DNA of 36,870 nt from Acidimicrobiia bacterium (GCA_009837815.1 VXSV01000076.1:29350-66219); one strand, 5' to 3'; shown: positions 1-7,807, counted from the first letter of the stretch. Program-made: numbers and translations. The notes: a model not told the origin generated them from the letters alone.

Positions 1-124
1 GGTCGGGGCCTCGGCTCATGTGGGAGGCAACCTCGAATGTCTCGCCCGGTTCCACCCACAGCGTGGGCGGGTTGCGGGGGCCGGTTTCATAATAGAGGGG
101 AGAAGGCCCCTGGCGCTGAAGCAT
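1..124 (-). CDS. Partial N-terminus, possible acetamidase/formamidase-like protein
   Basis: A minus-strand frame is open from about position 208 to the left edge and reads naturally from an ATG at 124 (GTG at 127 is an alternative). The visible 41 residues include LYYETGPRNPPTLWVEPGET, with the Pro-x-Leu-x-Val-x-Pro-Gly-[ED]-T pattern seen near the start of acetamidase/formamidase family proteins. The gene continues outside the window, so neither the length nor the catalytic region can be checked. It is too short for the ORF track. It lies on the same strand as, and about 120 bp downstream of, the AbiEii-like gene. The family name is a weak inference; that this is coding sequence is somewhat more likely. 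Confidence 0.35.
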   Translation of the reverse strand, partial: MLQRQGPSPLYYETGPRNPPTLWVEPGETFEVASHMSRGPD

Positions 125-243
125 CACCCCGCACCGTCCACACCGGACTTCAGGATCATCAACTGCTCTACCCGGAGACGCCGGCGAATTCTGATATCCA
201 CAATCCGGTCAACCTACCAGACGCGCCGCTGCAATTGCGCCCC

Positions 244-909
244 TCAGCCGGTGTGGTTCGGGAAGAAGTGGCGAGCGATCTCCTCCTGGCGGGAGCGCCA
301 GTATCCCTCCACCTGCTTGAACAAGCTCGGATCGCCCAGGCTCTCGGTGAGCCATGGGTCATCTGCCACGTCGTGGAGTGATCCCAGCGCCCGTACGATG
401 TGATAGACGCTCTGATCGGTTCTTTGGAGTTGATACCGGCGGCAATACCACTCCAGCATCTGATAGACGTCCGCCTCTCCCTGCTCCTCGATGCACATGA
501 GGTCGTAGTAATCCCGCAGTTCCCCCCGGTCCTCCACGACTTTCAGATTAGCGGCGGCGATGTCGGGAAAGGAACCCACCGGCATCTCCCCCACCCTCCT
601 ACCCGGGGCGATCCGGCTTTGCCCGATCGCGTGCAGGAATTGGAGTTTGACGTCTTCAAAAGCACAGTTGAGTGTGCCCTCTTCCACGAACTCGTCTTCG
701 ACCTTGCCCATCCGGCGGAGCCTCCGGAGCAGTTCCGGCGGGTCGAAAGGGCTGTGAACGAACAGATCCAGTTCTTCGGACTGACTGTGCTCCAAATAGA
801 TCGCCAACGCCGTCCCGCCCAGGAGCAGAGAGGAGGTAGGGGTCGCGGAGCCCACGACGTCCCACACCCTCTGGATCTCGGGAGTGAGGACGTTGTTAGC
901 GACGGGCAT
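244..909 (-). CDS. AbiEii/AbiGii-type nucleotidyltransferase-like protein
   Basis: A 221-residue protein with the hallmarks of the AbiEii/DUF1814 nucleotidyltransferase fold. The N-terminal motif is GGTALAIYLEHSQSEELDLF, corresponding to the family pattern GGTAL...R.S.DlDlF. A central motif, LKVVEDRGELRDYYDL, matches the conserved K...DR...RD..DL segment. In the metal-binding pair usually written DxD, the first acid here is Glu (ELD), a conservative change that may or may not preserve activity. AbiEii proteins are often toxins of type IV toxin-antitoxin or abortive-infection pairs, but many relatives have no proven role. The usual AbiEi antitoxin is absent. Instead a short gene overlaps its start by 14 bp, which implies co-translation. 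The start at 909 fits that coupling. Confidence 0.75.
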   Translation of the reverse strand: MPVANNVLTPEIQRVWDVVGSATPTSSLLLGGTALAIYLEHSQSEELDLFVHSPFDPPELLRRLRRMGKVEDEFVEEGTLNCAFEDVKLQFLHAIGQSRIAPGRRVGEMPVGSFPDIAAANLKVVEDRGELRDYYDLMCIEEQGEADVYQMLEWYCRRYQLQRTDQSVYHIVRALGSLHDVADDPWLTESLGDPSLFKQVEGYWRSRQEEIARHFFPNHTG

Positions 910-1138
910 TCAAAGCGTTGACGATCAAGTCCCTGGTCCGGGGCTTCGTGGAACGCAGAGTCAAGCAGTACTCGAGCGCGCTGTCGGGGAGATGCACCGA
1001 CGCCCAGATGGCGGCGTCCGGCCAGGGACCGTTGAACATCCGCCCGGCGACGTAGTCGGCGTCTTGGGGCAGGCGAAGCGAAGCCGGATCGGGATGGTTC
1101 CAAAACGACTTCCAGAATCTCTCGGGAACGCCTGTCAT
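896..1138 (-). CDS. Small partner of the AbiEii-like protein (DUF6922-like)
   Basis: About 80 residues when started at the ATG at 1138. The ORF track starts at 1159, but that ATG overlaps a likely -10 box (TGGTAAAAT), whereas 1138 is preceded by GAGGG at suitable spacing, so I prefer 1138. The core reads RFWKSFWNHPDPASLRLPQD, then DADYVAGRMF. The pattern of FW, then D-A-D-Y-V, then R, and a closing RSTKPRTRDLIVNAL resembles the small DUF6922-type proteins found directly upstream of AbiEii nucleotidyltransferases. It overlaps the next gene by 14 bp. By analogy with toxin-antitoxin pairs it could be the antidote or a specificity partner. No DNA-binding motif is evident. Confidence 0.6.
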   Translation of the reverse strand: MTGVPERFWKSFWNHPDPASLRLPQDADYVAGRMFNGPWPDAAIWASVHLPDSALEYCLTLRSTKPRTRDLIVNALNARR

Positions 1139-1157
1139 ACCACTACCCTCACTTGCC

Positions 1158-1166
1158 ATTTTACCA
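1158..1166 (-). promoter_or_regulatory. Extended -10 promoter element for the AbiEii pair
   Basis: On the minus strand TGGTAAAAT gives an extended -10 (TGn followed by TAAAAT, 5 of 6 to consensus). It sits about 20 bp before the preferred ATG at 1138 and leaves room for the GAGGG ribosome-binding site. No convincing -35 was found, as expected for extended -10 promoters. Confidence 0.4.
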
Positions 1167-1203
1167 GGTCCCGGGCCTTTGCCCTCGGGATGAGACCGGG
1201 TGC

Positions 1204-2079
1204 TCAGGGCAGGCTGTCAAACAGGATGAGACCGGCTCCGATCACTCCCGCCAGGGGTCCGCAGACACCTGCTGTGACCGGCGTTTCCCGCGCCCGGTCG
1301 GACCAGACAGACCGGCGGGCCACGTCTCCGATTCGCTCAATGAGCCCCGTGACGCCGGCCAGACCTCCCCCGACGATCACCAGCCCGGGGTCCAGGATGT
1401 CGACCAGGTTGGCCACCATGTGTCCCCACAACTCGATGCTCTGGTCCACCACCAGCCGGGCGGCGCCGCCCCTCTCCGCAGCGCGTTCGAACACCTGCTC
1501 GGCCGAAACGACTTGCCCGCTGAAGCGCTCATAGCGCTCTGAAATCCCCCGCCCGGAGGCCACGTCCTCCACACAACCGCCCACCAGAACGTTGCGTTCG
1601 ACGTCGAGGACCTTCATCAGGGTCGAGCCCGACATGAGAGCTCGTCCGTGCCGGCCCTCGAAGGGACGGCCCTCGATCAGAAGGCAGTGGCTGATGCCCG
1701 TTCCGAGGTTGACATAGACCACCACCGGCTCATCGGCGGCGCCTCCCAGGCGAGCTTCGGCCAGCGCGGCGGCGCGGATGTCCGCCTCCACCCGGATCGG
1801 ACCGTAGGCCGAGAACGCCTCCGCTACCCCTGCGTCTGTCCAGGCCACCACGGAGTCGGAGGTGATGCCACCGTCCTCCACCAACTCCGGCATGCCGATT
1901 CCCGTCCCCAGGATCTTCAGACCCTCCTGTTCGGCCATCGCCGCGACCGAGTCGGCGACCTCCGCCCCTCTCCGCAGAGACTCGGCGCCGGGCGCCCCGG
2001 TGGGGACGGTCCGCAGTGACCGAACCCTTCCCCGGCGGTCGACCAGCGCCGCGGCGATCTTGGTCCCTCCCACGTCCAC
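1204..2079 (-). CDS. ROK family sugar kinase-like protein
   Basis: The frame encodes a ROK-type actin-fold protein of about 291 residues. The N-terminal phosphate-binding loop is DVGGTKIAAALVDRRGRV, and the second phosphate motif is VNLGTGISHCLLIEG. The general-base region ADIRAAALAEARLGG keeps the Asp of the usual NDANAAALGE motif. The Cys-rich zinc signature typical of ROK kinases and repressors is not present; that position reads GGCVEDVASGRGISERY. The protein ends with an adenine-side GGGLAGV motif. It is the last gene of the sugar operon and probably phosphorylates the imported sugar or a derivative. The start is a problem: GTG at 2079 removes part of the first beta strand, while the natural N-terminus (GRKVALAV) lies upstream without a standard start codon. 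Confidence 0.75.
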   Translation of the reverse strand: MDVGGTKIAAALVDRRGRVRSLRTVPTGAPGAESLRRGAEVADSVAAMAEQEGLKILGTGIGMPELVEDGGITSDSVVAWTDAGVAEAFSAYGPIRVEADIRAAALAEARLGGAADEPVVVYVNLGTGISHCLLIEGRPFEGRHGRALMSGSTLMKVLDVERNVLVGGCVEDVASGRGISERYERFSGQVVSAEQVFERAAERGGAARLVVDQSIELWGHMVANLVDILDPGLVIVGGGLAGVTGLIERIGDVARRSVWSDRARETPVTAGVCGPLAGVIGAGLILFDSLP

Positions 2080-2103
2080 GGCGAGAGCGACTTTCCGGCC
2101 CGC

Positions 2104-2122
2104 GATGCTTCAGTCCTCCCCC
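2104..2122 (-). promoter_or_regulatory. Strong Shine-Dalgarno facing an AUC codon before the ROK gene
   Basis: The minus strand reads GGGGGAGGACTGAAGCATC. The GGAGG core is 8 nt before ATC at 2106, which is in frame with the ROK gene and would give an N-terminus IAGRKVALAVDVGGTK. The cupin stop codon TGA (2112-2110) lies between them in the same frame. This suggests AUC initiation, or restart at GTG 2079. Confidence 0.4.
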
Positions 2123-2973
2123 GGAAGGTAGGCGGGCGCCACGCCGAAGAGGATCTCCGACTCCGAGGAGTGGCCGAAGAGCCGGTAGCGGGCGCCCCGG
2201 GGCACATAGAAGCCGTCGCCGACGCCGAGTTCGAACCAACCGGGGGGCTCTGCGGCGTCGGGTAGGAATACGGCGATCTCACCGGAGAGGACCACGAAGG
2301 TCAGATCCCCTCCGTGACGTCTCACCAGGCTGCTCTGTCCCGGGAGGAGCCGGGCCCGCCCGGCGGTGAGGTGCTCGGTGCTGCACACCAGGCCCACCAG
2401 CAGGTCGTCCTCGGGATCGTCGACCCTCCACAGAAGATCGGACTCCCGGACCAGGTGGAAGGAGCGGGCGCTCTCCCGCTCGGCGCGGTCCATCGGCCAG
2501 CGCCCCAGCCAGCGGTCGTCGCCGTAGCGCCACTCGGACAGGTACGGCCGGGTGCGGGCATAGGCCGACGACGCTCCCGTAGAGGGGGGCGGGGCGAACA
2601 ATTCCATCACCCGGAGCGGTCGGTCGTTGCTCCGGTTGACGGCGTGGTGCCAGGTGTCGCGGCGGAAGAACACCGACTCGCCCTCCCCCGCGAGGACCGC
2701 CTCTCCCGTCTCGGGGTTGACCAGGAGCATCTCACCCTCGGTCACATGGAGCACCTCATCGGCGGCGAAGATGGTGCGGTTGTCCTCGGAGTGGGCGAAG
2801 CGCGCCCGGGGCCGGAGGGAGAACTCGATAAGGTGGATAAGCGACGAAGACACATAGATGCGGTCTCCGACATGGCCCGACTCCCCGTCACCCCACAGGT
2901 GAAGGACCGCCTCGTCGTACCCGATGGCGGTGGCCCGGTGGTGCTCGGGCCGCGGGGAAGGTCGCCGACTCAT
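2110..2973 (-). CDS. Bicupin protein, possible sugar isomerase or epimerase
   Basis: A 287-residue protein with two cupin-type halves. The first (about residues 45-125) has RFAHSEDNRTIFAADEVLHV, then GEGESVFFRRDTWHHAVN, giving candidate metal ligands in the H...E and late H positions. The second half (about 190-280) has SLVRRHGGDLTFVVLSGE and GDGFYVPRGARYRL, with the cupin pattern more degenerate. The size and the operon with a sugar ABC transporter, a dehydrogenase and a ROK protein suggest a role on the imported sugar, loosely like IolB or KduI isomerases, but I see no diagnostic motif for either. Its ATG overlaps the stop of the upstream dehydrogenase gene (ATGA), so translation is coupled. 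Confidence 0.65.
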   Translation of the reverse strand: MSRRPSPRPEHHRATAIGYDEAVLHLWGDGESGHVGDRIYVSSSLIHLIEFSLRPRARFAHSEDNRTIFAADEVLHVTEGEMLLVNPETGEAVLAGEGESVFFRRDTWHHAVNRSNDRPLRVMELFAPPPSTGASSAYARTRPYLSEWRYGDDRWLGRWPMDRAERESARSFHLVRESDLLWRVDDPEDDLLVGLVCSTEHLTAGRARLLPGQSSLVRRHGGDLTFVVLSGEIAVFLPDAAEPPGWFELGVGDGFYVPRGARYRLFGHSSESEILFGVAPAYLPGED

Positions 2974-4112
2974 CCCTCGGCCTCCCTGAGGTGCTCCTCG
3001 GTGCGGATGATCCGGCGGTCATGGACCGGAGCGACCCCCGACAGGTAGATCGAGTCGACATCGAATGCAATCGGGTCGAAGGTGCTGACGAGATCCTGGG
3101 TGGCGCCGGTGGCTGCCGCCCGGTCGGCGGCCAACATGATCTCCAGCACATGGAAGGCGTGGCGGGGTTGGATCAACTGGGTGGCGCCGCCCACCACGTC
3201 CAACAGGTGCTCGAGAGGCCCGGTCCAGTCCCAGCGGGGATCGATCTCCTCGTACACCGCCCAGGCGCCCAGATCGTTGGTCCACATCTCGTACCCTTCC
3301 GGCGCCCAGTCGTCTCCCAGCATCTGGATGGTCCCCTCGCTGCCGTACAACTCCAGGGCAGGGGAACGGTATCGCTCCATGGTGAAGCCGGTGGTGACCA
3401 CCCCGAAGGCGGCGTCGCCGAAGTCCAGGAGTATCTGGTAGTTGTCGTACACCTCCACCTCGATCTCCTCGCCGTCCACCACCCGCCGGGGGTGGGCGAT
3501 GCCCGCCATGGCGGTGACCCGCCGAACCGGCCCCAGCCATCCGGTGAGAGCGGTGATGTTGTAGACGGCCAGGTCGAAGACCGGCCCTCCGCCGGGTCGG
3601 TAGAACCATTGTCCCCAGTCGGGTCCCGACCACCCGTACCTACCCCGGGCAAGGTGGATCCTCCCTATCTCTCCCTGGTGGATCACCCGCTTCCAGATCG
3701 CCTGGAAGGTCGGGCTCAGCACCACCCCCGGCGCGCACATCAGCACCGAGTCGCGTTTTTCGGTCTCTTCCATGATGGCTTCGGCGCCGGCCATCTCCAC
3801 CGACATGGGCTTCTCGACCAGGACGTGCTTTCCGGCCCGCAGCGCCTCGAGGGTGATCCGGCCGTGGGCAGGCATGGAGGTGAGGATCACCACCGCCTCC
3901 ACCCGGGGGTCGGAGATCACGTCCGAGTAATCGGTGGAGAACGGCGCAGGTTCGGCGAGAAGCCTCTCACCCGCATCGGAGCGTTCGGGGTTTACGTCAC
4001 AGGTGCGGACCACCCGGATCCGTCCCTCCGCCCGCAGGCGGCGCATCGACTCCGCGTAGGGCTCGAACACGCTCCCCAGGCCGATTACTCCTACCCGCAG
4101 TTCGTCAGTCAC
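2970..4112 (-). CDS. Gfo/Idh/MocA family NAD(P)-dependent oxidoreductase
   Basis: A 380-residue protein with the N-terminal Rossmann motif RVGVIGLGSVFEPYAESM and the family signature VLVEKPMSVEMAGAEAIM, whose EKP Lys is the usual catalytic residue. The C-terminal alpha/beta domain includes GPVFDLAVYNITALTGWLGP (the conserved G...D.g.h position carries D..VYN, so the usual His is replaced by Asn), and VYDNYQILLDFGDAAFGVV. Family members oxidise or reduce hydroxyls of sugars, inositols and their derivatives. The start is GTG at 4112, 5 nt after AAGGAGGTCC, an almost perfect Shine-Dalgarno. The gene sits between permease and cupin genes in the sugar operon, so it most likely acts on the imported substrate. 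Confidence 0.85.
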   Translation of the reverse strand: MTDELRVGVIGLGSVFEPYAESMRRLRAEGRIRVVRTCDVNPERSDAGERLLAEPAPFSTDYSDVISDPRVEAVVILTSMPAHGRITLEALRAGKHVLVEKPMSVEMAGAEAIMEETEKRDSVLMCAPGVVLSPTFQAIWKRVIHQGEIGRIHLARGRYGWSGPDWGQWFYRPGGGPVFDLAVYNITALTGWLGPVRRVTAMAGIAHPRRVVDGEEIEVEVYDNYQILLDFGDAAFGVVTTGFTMERYRSPALELYGSEGTIQMLGDDWAPEGYEMWTNDLGAWAVYEEIDPRWDWTGPLEHLLDVVGGATQLIQPRHAFHVLEIMLAADRAAATGATQDLVSTFDPIAFDVDSIYLSGVAPVHDRRIIRTEEHLREAEG

Positions 4113-4136
4113 CGGACCTCCTTGTGCTTTTGTCTC

Positions 4137-5048
4137 TCATCCTTTGATCCCGAACATCCTCATACCCCGGACGAAGTACTTCTGGGCGATGGCGAACAGG
4201 ATCACCAGGGGCGCGGTCATCAGGGTAGCCGCGGCCATCATCAGGTGCCACTCGGTGAGGCGTCGTCCCCGGAAGGCGTACAGGCCCAGGGAAAGGGGAA
4301 ACTGGTCGGGATCGTTGAGATAGATCAGGGGCCTGAAGAAGTCGTGCCAGGTCCACACGAAGGTGAAAACCGCCATCACCACCAGCGCCGGCTTGACCAG
4401 GGGCAGCATGATCTGCCAGAAGATACGGAACTCCCCGGCGCCGTCCACCCGGGCGGCGTCGTCCAGTTCCTTGGGCAGCCCCCGAAAGAACTGGCGCATC
4501 ATGAAAATGAAAAACGCCTCGGCGAAGAACGCCGGGGCGATGAGCGGTATGTAGGTTCCCAGCACTCCCAGGTTCTTGAACAACAGGAAAGTAGGGATGA
4601 AGGTCACAATGTAAGGGACCATCATGGTGGCCAGGGTGAGGCTGAACAGAATCCCCCGCCCGGGAAAGCGCAGGCGGGCGAAGCCGTATCCCACCAGCGC
4701 GCAAGACAGCACCGTCCCTATCGTCACCATCCCCGCATAGAAGAGGCTGTTGCCGAAGAACCGGAAGAACGGGTACCCCGGATAGTTGAGGACCTCAATG
4801 AAGTTACCCCACAGGAAGTCTTCGGGGAACCACTCGACGGGGATGGTGAAGATCTCCTCGTTCCTCTTGAGCGCGGAGCTGAGCATCCACAACAACGGCA
4901 GAGCGAACACCAACGAGAGCCCGCCGAGGATTACATGCCAGGCCGACTGGCGGAATATGCCCATCCGCCCGGCGTAGAACCCCTGGCGAGGCTCGGAATC
5001 GGTGGCCCGCTCCGTCTGGGAGAACGCCCCGGGGCGGAGAATTCTCAT
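4137..5048 (-). CDS. Carbohydrate ABC transporter permease (MalG/UgpE type)
   Basis: A 303-residue inner membrane protein with six predicted transmembrane segments; the first is near residue 35 (VILGGLSLVFALPLLWM) and the last near 275. The cytoplasmic EAA loop, ELDDAARVDGAGEFRIFWQI followed by MLPLVKPAL, is the ATPase-docking motif of CUT1-family sugar permeases. The protein ends with the QKYFVRGMRMFGIKG tail typical of MalG-type subunits. It follows the MalF-type gene by about 22 bp and would pair with it to form the channel. The ATPase subunit is not encoded in this window, as is common in actinobacteria, where a shared MsiK-like ATPase serves many importers. Confidence 0.92.
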   Translation of the reverse strand: MRILRPGAFSQTERATDSEPRQGFYAGRMGIFRQSAWHVILGGLSLVFALPLLWMLSSALKRNEEIFTIPVEWFPEDFLWGNFIEVLNYPGYPFFRFFGNSLFYAGMVTIGTVLSCALVGYGFARLRFPGRGILFSLTLATMMVPYIVTFIPTFLLFKNLGVLGTYIPLIAPAFFAEAFFIFMMRQFFRGLPKELDDAARVDGAGEFRIFWQIMLPLVKPALVVMAVFTFVWTWHDFFRPLIYLNDPDQFPLSLGLYAFRGRRLTEWHLMMAAATLMTAPLVILFAIAQKYFVRGMRMFGIKG

Positions 5049-5070
5049 CGGGTCCCTCTATGTGCTCTCA

Positions 5071-5979
5071 TCACACCCCCTCGTACACCCAGCGTCGGGT
5101 GGAGCCGAAGATGGCCCCGGTGACCGCCACGATCACCAGGAACAGCACCATGGCCTGCGCCGAGGCGTATCCCATGTCGAAGTAACCGAATGCGGTTCGG
5201 TAGATGTGAACCATGTACATCAGGGTGGACCCTCCCGGAACCCCGGAGGTGCCGCCCACGATCATGGCCGCGTCGAAGACCTGGAACGAGTAGATGACCC
5301 CGATCACCAGGTTGAACAGGATCACCGGAGTCAGCAGGGGAAGGGTCACGTTGGTGAACCGCCGCCACGCACCCGCGCCGTCGATCGACGCCGCTTCCAG
5401 GAGAGACTCGGGTATCTCCTGCAGCCCGGCCAGAAAGATCAGGGTGGCGGCGCCCACCCCCCACAGGCTCAGGATGATCAGCCCCCATTTGGCGAAGGCG
5501 GGATCCTGGAACCAGGCCGGTCCGTCGATGCCCACCGTCTCTATCGCGGTGTTGAGAGGTCCCGCCCGAGGCTCCAGCAGCAACAGGAACACGATGGTGC
5601 CCGCCACGGGAGGGACTACCGCCGGCATGTAGAAGAGGGTCCGGTGAATGCCGATACCCCGGACCGGGCGGTTGAGCAACAGCGCCAGGACCAAGGCCGC
5701 AGCCAACCCTATCGGTACCGACAAGAGAGCATAAAACAGGCTGTTGCCGGCCGCTTTCCACACGGTGGGGTCGTTCCAGAGCTTCACATAGTTGTCGAAC
5801 CCCTGGAATTCGGGCGGATTGAAGATGTTGTAGTCGGAGAGCGACAGGTAGGTTGCGGCGACTATCGGATAGACGTGGAACACCACGAGAGCTATCAGCC
5901 AAGGGGACACGAACAGAAAGCCTGCCAGTGCCTCCCGGCGGCCAAGCGGTCGGGCCCGAAGCCGCCGCACCCTACCCAT
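5071..5979 (-). CDS. Carbohydrate ABC transporter permease (MalF/UgpA type)
   Basis: A 302-residue membrane protein with about six hydrophobic segments, beginning with FLFVSPWLIALVVFHVYPIV, the classic first helix of UgpA/MalF-like permeases. The EAA loop is SLLEAASIDGAGAWRRFTNV followed by TLPLLTPVILF. It lies 18 bp after the solute-binding protein gene and 22 bp before its partner permease, as part of one operon. It would form half of the inner membrane channel of a CUT1 sugar importer. The substrate cannot be read from the permeases. Confidence 0.92.
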   Translation of the reverse strand: MGRVRRLRARPLGRREALAGFLFVSPWLIALVVFHVYPIVAATYLSLSDYNIFNPPEFQGFDNYVKLWNDPTVWKAAGNSLFYALLSVPIGLAAALVLALLLNRPVRGIGIHRTLFYMPAVVPPVAGTIVFLLLLEPRAGPLNTAIETVGIDGPAWFQDPAFAKWGLIILSLWGVGAATLIFLAGLQEIPESLLEAASIDGAGAWRRFTNVTLPLLTPVILFNLVIGVIYSFQVFDAAMIVGGTSGVPGGSTLMYMVHIYRTAFGYFDMGYASAQAMVLFLVIVAVTGAIFGSTRRWVYEGV

Positions 5980-5997
5980 CAGAGGGGACCGAGTCGA

Positions 5998-7455
5998 TCA
6001 GCCCGCCAGGACAGAGTCGAGTTCGGCTTGCGTAGCCTCCTGTGCCAGGGTCAGCGCTTCCTTGGGAGTCGCCTCCTTGAGCATCACCGAGCTGATCGCC
6101 GTATAGAGCTGATCGTGCATGTAGCTCTGCACCGGGCAGGTCCACATCGGCGCGGCGTCGTCCAACTGCGCCTTGAAGAACTGCGTTATGTCGGTGGCGA
6201 ACTCGTCGCCCCGCTGGTCGGCGACCGACTGCGGAAACAGGTCGGTGGGCGCCAAGCGGTTGGTGGGGATGTCGGGCACTTGTCCGAACCAGGTGCTCAT
6301 CCCATCCACTACCAGGTAGTCGAGCCACGCGAAGGCAGCCTCCGGATTGGCCGAGCCCCTGGGAATCGCGCACCAGTTGGGCCAGAATCCCGAGGCTGTC
6401 GAGGAACCGCTCGGGCCCACCGGGAACTTGGCCACGTTCCACCGTTCCCATCCGGTGAACTCCGAGCCGTACATGTCGGCGGCGAGCCAGAAACCGTTGA
6501 CGACGGCCAAGTGATGACCGCTCTGGAACCCCGGAGGGCGTCCCAGTTCGTCCACGTAGCCGGCGCCCAGGTAGTTGCCGGAGGCGTCCAGAGCCACCCA
6601 GTCGCCCTTGTACTGCTCGTTCAGCCACTGCAGGCCGAAGTCCAGCATCTCGATGTTCTCGTCCGAGTCGAGACGAACCTGGCGGTTCTCGGGGTCGTAC
6701 AGAGTGCCACCGTTGGTGGACGACCAGATCCAACTCTCCACCGCATCATAGGGAGGGATCATCCCGGCCGATATCAGCGTGTCTCCGTCCCACTGGACGA
6801 ACTCGGCCGACAGGGCCTTGAGGTCGTCCCAGGTCTTGGGAAAGTCGTCGCGCCCCGAGGGGATGCCCTTGCTCTCCAGCAACTCTTCGTTGTAGAAGAT
6901 GGCATAGGAACTGGCGGTGGCGGGAAGCCCGAATATCTGTCCGTCCCAGCGGCAGGAGGCAAGCACTCCCTCGGGCCAGTTCTCCAGCTTGGAGTTGGTG
7001 GAAGCGGCCATCAGGCCGTCTATCGGTTCCAGGGCCCCCAGGGAGGCAAACACAACAGGCGGGTCCCAGATTATGACCGCGTCGGGCGGCGTGCCGGCTG
7101 CCAGGTTGGCGAGCAGGCGCTCGTTGAAGTCCTCGTCGTCGGCCACCCCGCACAGGACTTCCCGGACATTTATCCCGGATCCCTCGGCGGCGAAGGCGTC
7201 GGCGACCAATTCAAAGCCCTGGCAGAACGGATCGGAGCCGCCCGGCAGCCAGAAGTCGATCTCGGTCGGCGCCGCGGTGGTGGGCGCCGCGGTGGTTGCG
7301 CTGGTCCCGGCTGCGGCGGTGGTTTGGGCTACTTCTTCCTCTCCGCCACAGGAACCCAGCAACACCGCCGCCCCGCTCATTCCCATCAACTGCAAGAACC
7401 TTCTTCGGCTCACCACCATCGGCGTTGGCCGTCTCAGGTCTGGTCTGGTTCTCAT
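5998..7455 (-). CDS. ABC transporter extracellular sugar-binding lipoprotein
   Basis: Family 1 solute-binding protein of 485 residues when started at ATG 7455, which is preceded by AAGGGGAAG. The ORF track adds 22 residues with no ribosome-binding site. The signal region reads SRRRFLQLMGMSGAAVLLGS followed by Cys. This combines a twin-arginine motif with a lipobox, so the product is probably exported through Tat and anchored as a lipoprotein. A low-complexity Ala/Thr linker (TTAAAGTSATTAAPTTAAPT) follows, then the binding domain starting EIDFWLPGGSDPF. Motifs such as AFAWLDYLV near the C-terminus and the TPPDAVIIWD strand are typical of this fold. It is the first gene of the operon and would deliver the sugar to the two permeases. 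Confidence 0.92.
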   Translation of the reverse strand: MRTRPDLRRPTPMVVSRRRFLQLMGMSGAAVLLGSCGGEEEVAQTTAAAGTSATTAAPTTAAPTEIDFWLPGGSDPFCQGFELVADAFAAEGSGINVREVLCGVADDEDFNERLLANLAAGTPPDAVIIWDPPVVFASLGALEPIDGLMAASTNSKLENWPEGVLASCRWDGQIFGLPATASSYAIFYNEELLESKGIPSGRDDFPKTWDDLKALSAEFVQWDGDTLISAGMIPPYDAVESWIWSSTNGGTLYDPENRQVRLDSDENIEMLDFGLQWLNEQYKGDWVALDASGNYLGAGYVDELGRPPGFQSGHHLAVVNGFWLAADMYGSEFTGWERWNVAKFPVGPSGSSTASGFWPNWCAIPRGSANPEAAFAWLDYLVVDGMSTWFGQVPDIPTNRLAPTDLFPQSVADQRGDEFATDITQFFKAQLDDAAPMWTCPVQSYMHDQLYTAISSVMLKEATPKEALTLAQEATQAELDSVLAG

Positions 7456-7807
7456 ACTTCCCCTTTCTATTGAGAATCCCGGTTCTCGGAACCTTGCTTG
7501 GTCCGATGTTCGAGTGTTCAAGTCAAAGGGTCAGGCCGTCCACTCGAAATGTTGAGATCCTCGCTCTTGGTTATTACCTGCCAACATACAACGAAAACCT
7601 CCGGAACGACCGGAACTCCCCGATATTCTTGCGGCGAAGGCGCATACACTGGCCGTTAAGAGGCGCAGAAAAGCCACCCACCGCCCACAGGGAAGCTCCA
7701 AATGACATTCGACCTTGACGCCGACCTCCAGTGGCGGATAGCGGTTGCAATCCTTGCGGGGGTGGCGTCGTCTACCCGTCCTTGTTGAGAGCCGGGAGGT
7801 TCCGGTA
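7456..7807. promoter_or_regulatory. Divergent intergenic region with possible operator
   Basis: A 352-bp gap between the sugar operon (minus) and the citrate synthase gene (plus). It holds overlapping inverted repeats close to the operon start: GAGAA-6-TTCTC at 7472-7487 and GGTTC-3-GAACC at 7481-7493. These sit where a repressor could block transcription or translation of the sugar operon. On the plus side TTGACG at 7715 with GATAGC about 17 bp later is a weak promoter candidate for citrate synthase. The ORFs in this stretch look like shadows. Confidence 0.35.

Noticed and set aside
2991-5123. Plus-strand ORF of 710 residues
   Set aside because: It lies opposite the dehydrogenase and permease genes, which have clear family motifs on the minus strand; its composition (Gly, His, Pro, Arg) is that of a GC-rich shadow.
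5002-7473. Plus-strand ORF of 823 residues, the longest in the track
   Set aside because: It is antisense to the second permease and the binding protein genes, has no domain, and contains Arg/Gly/His-rich low-complexity sequence typical of shadows.
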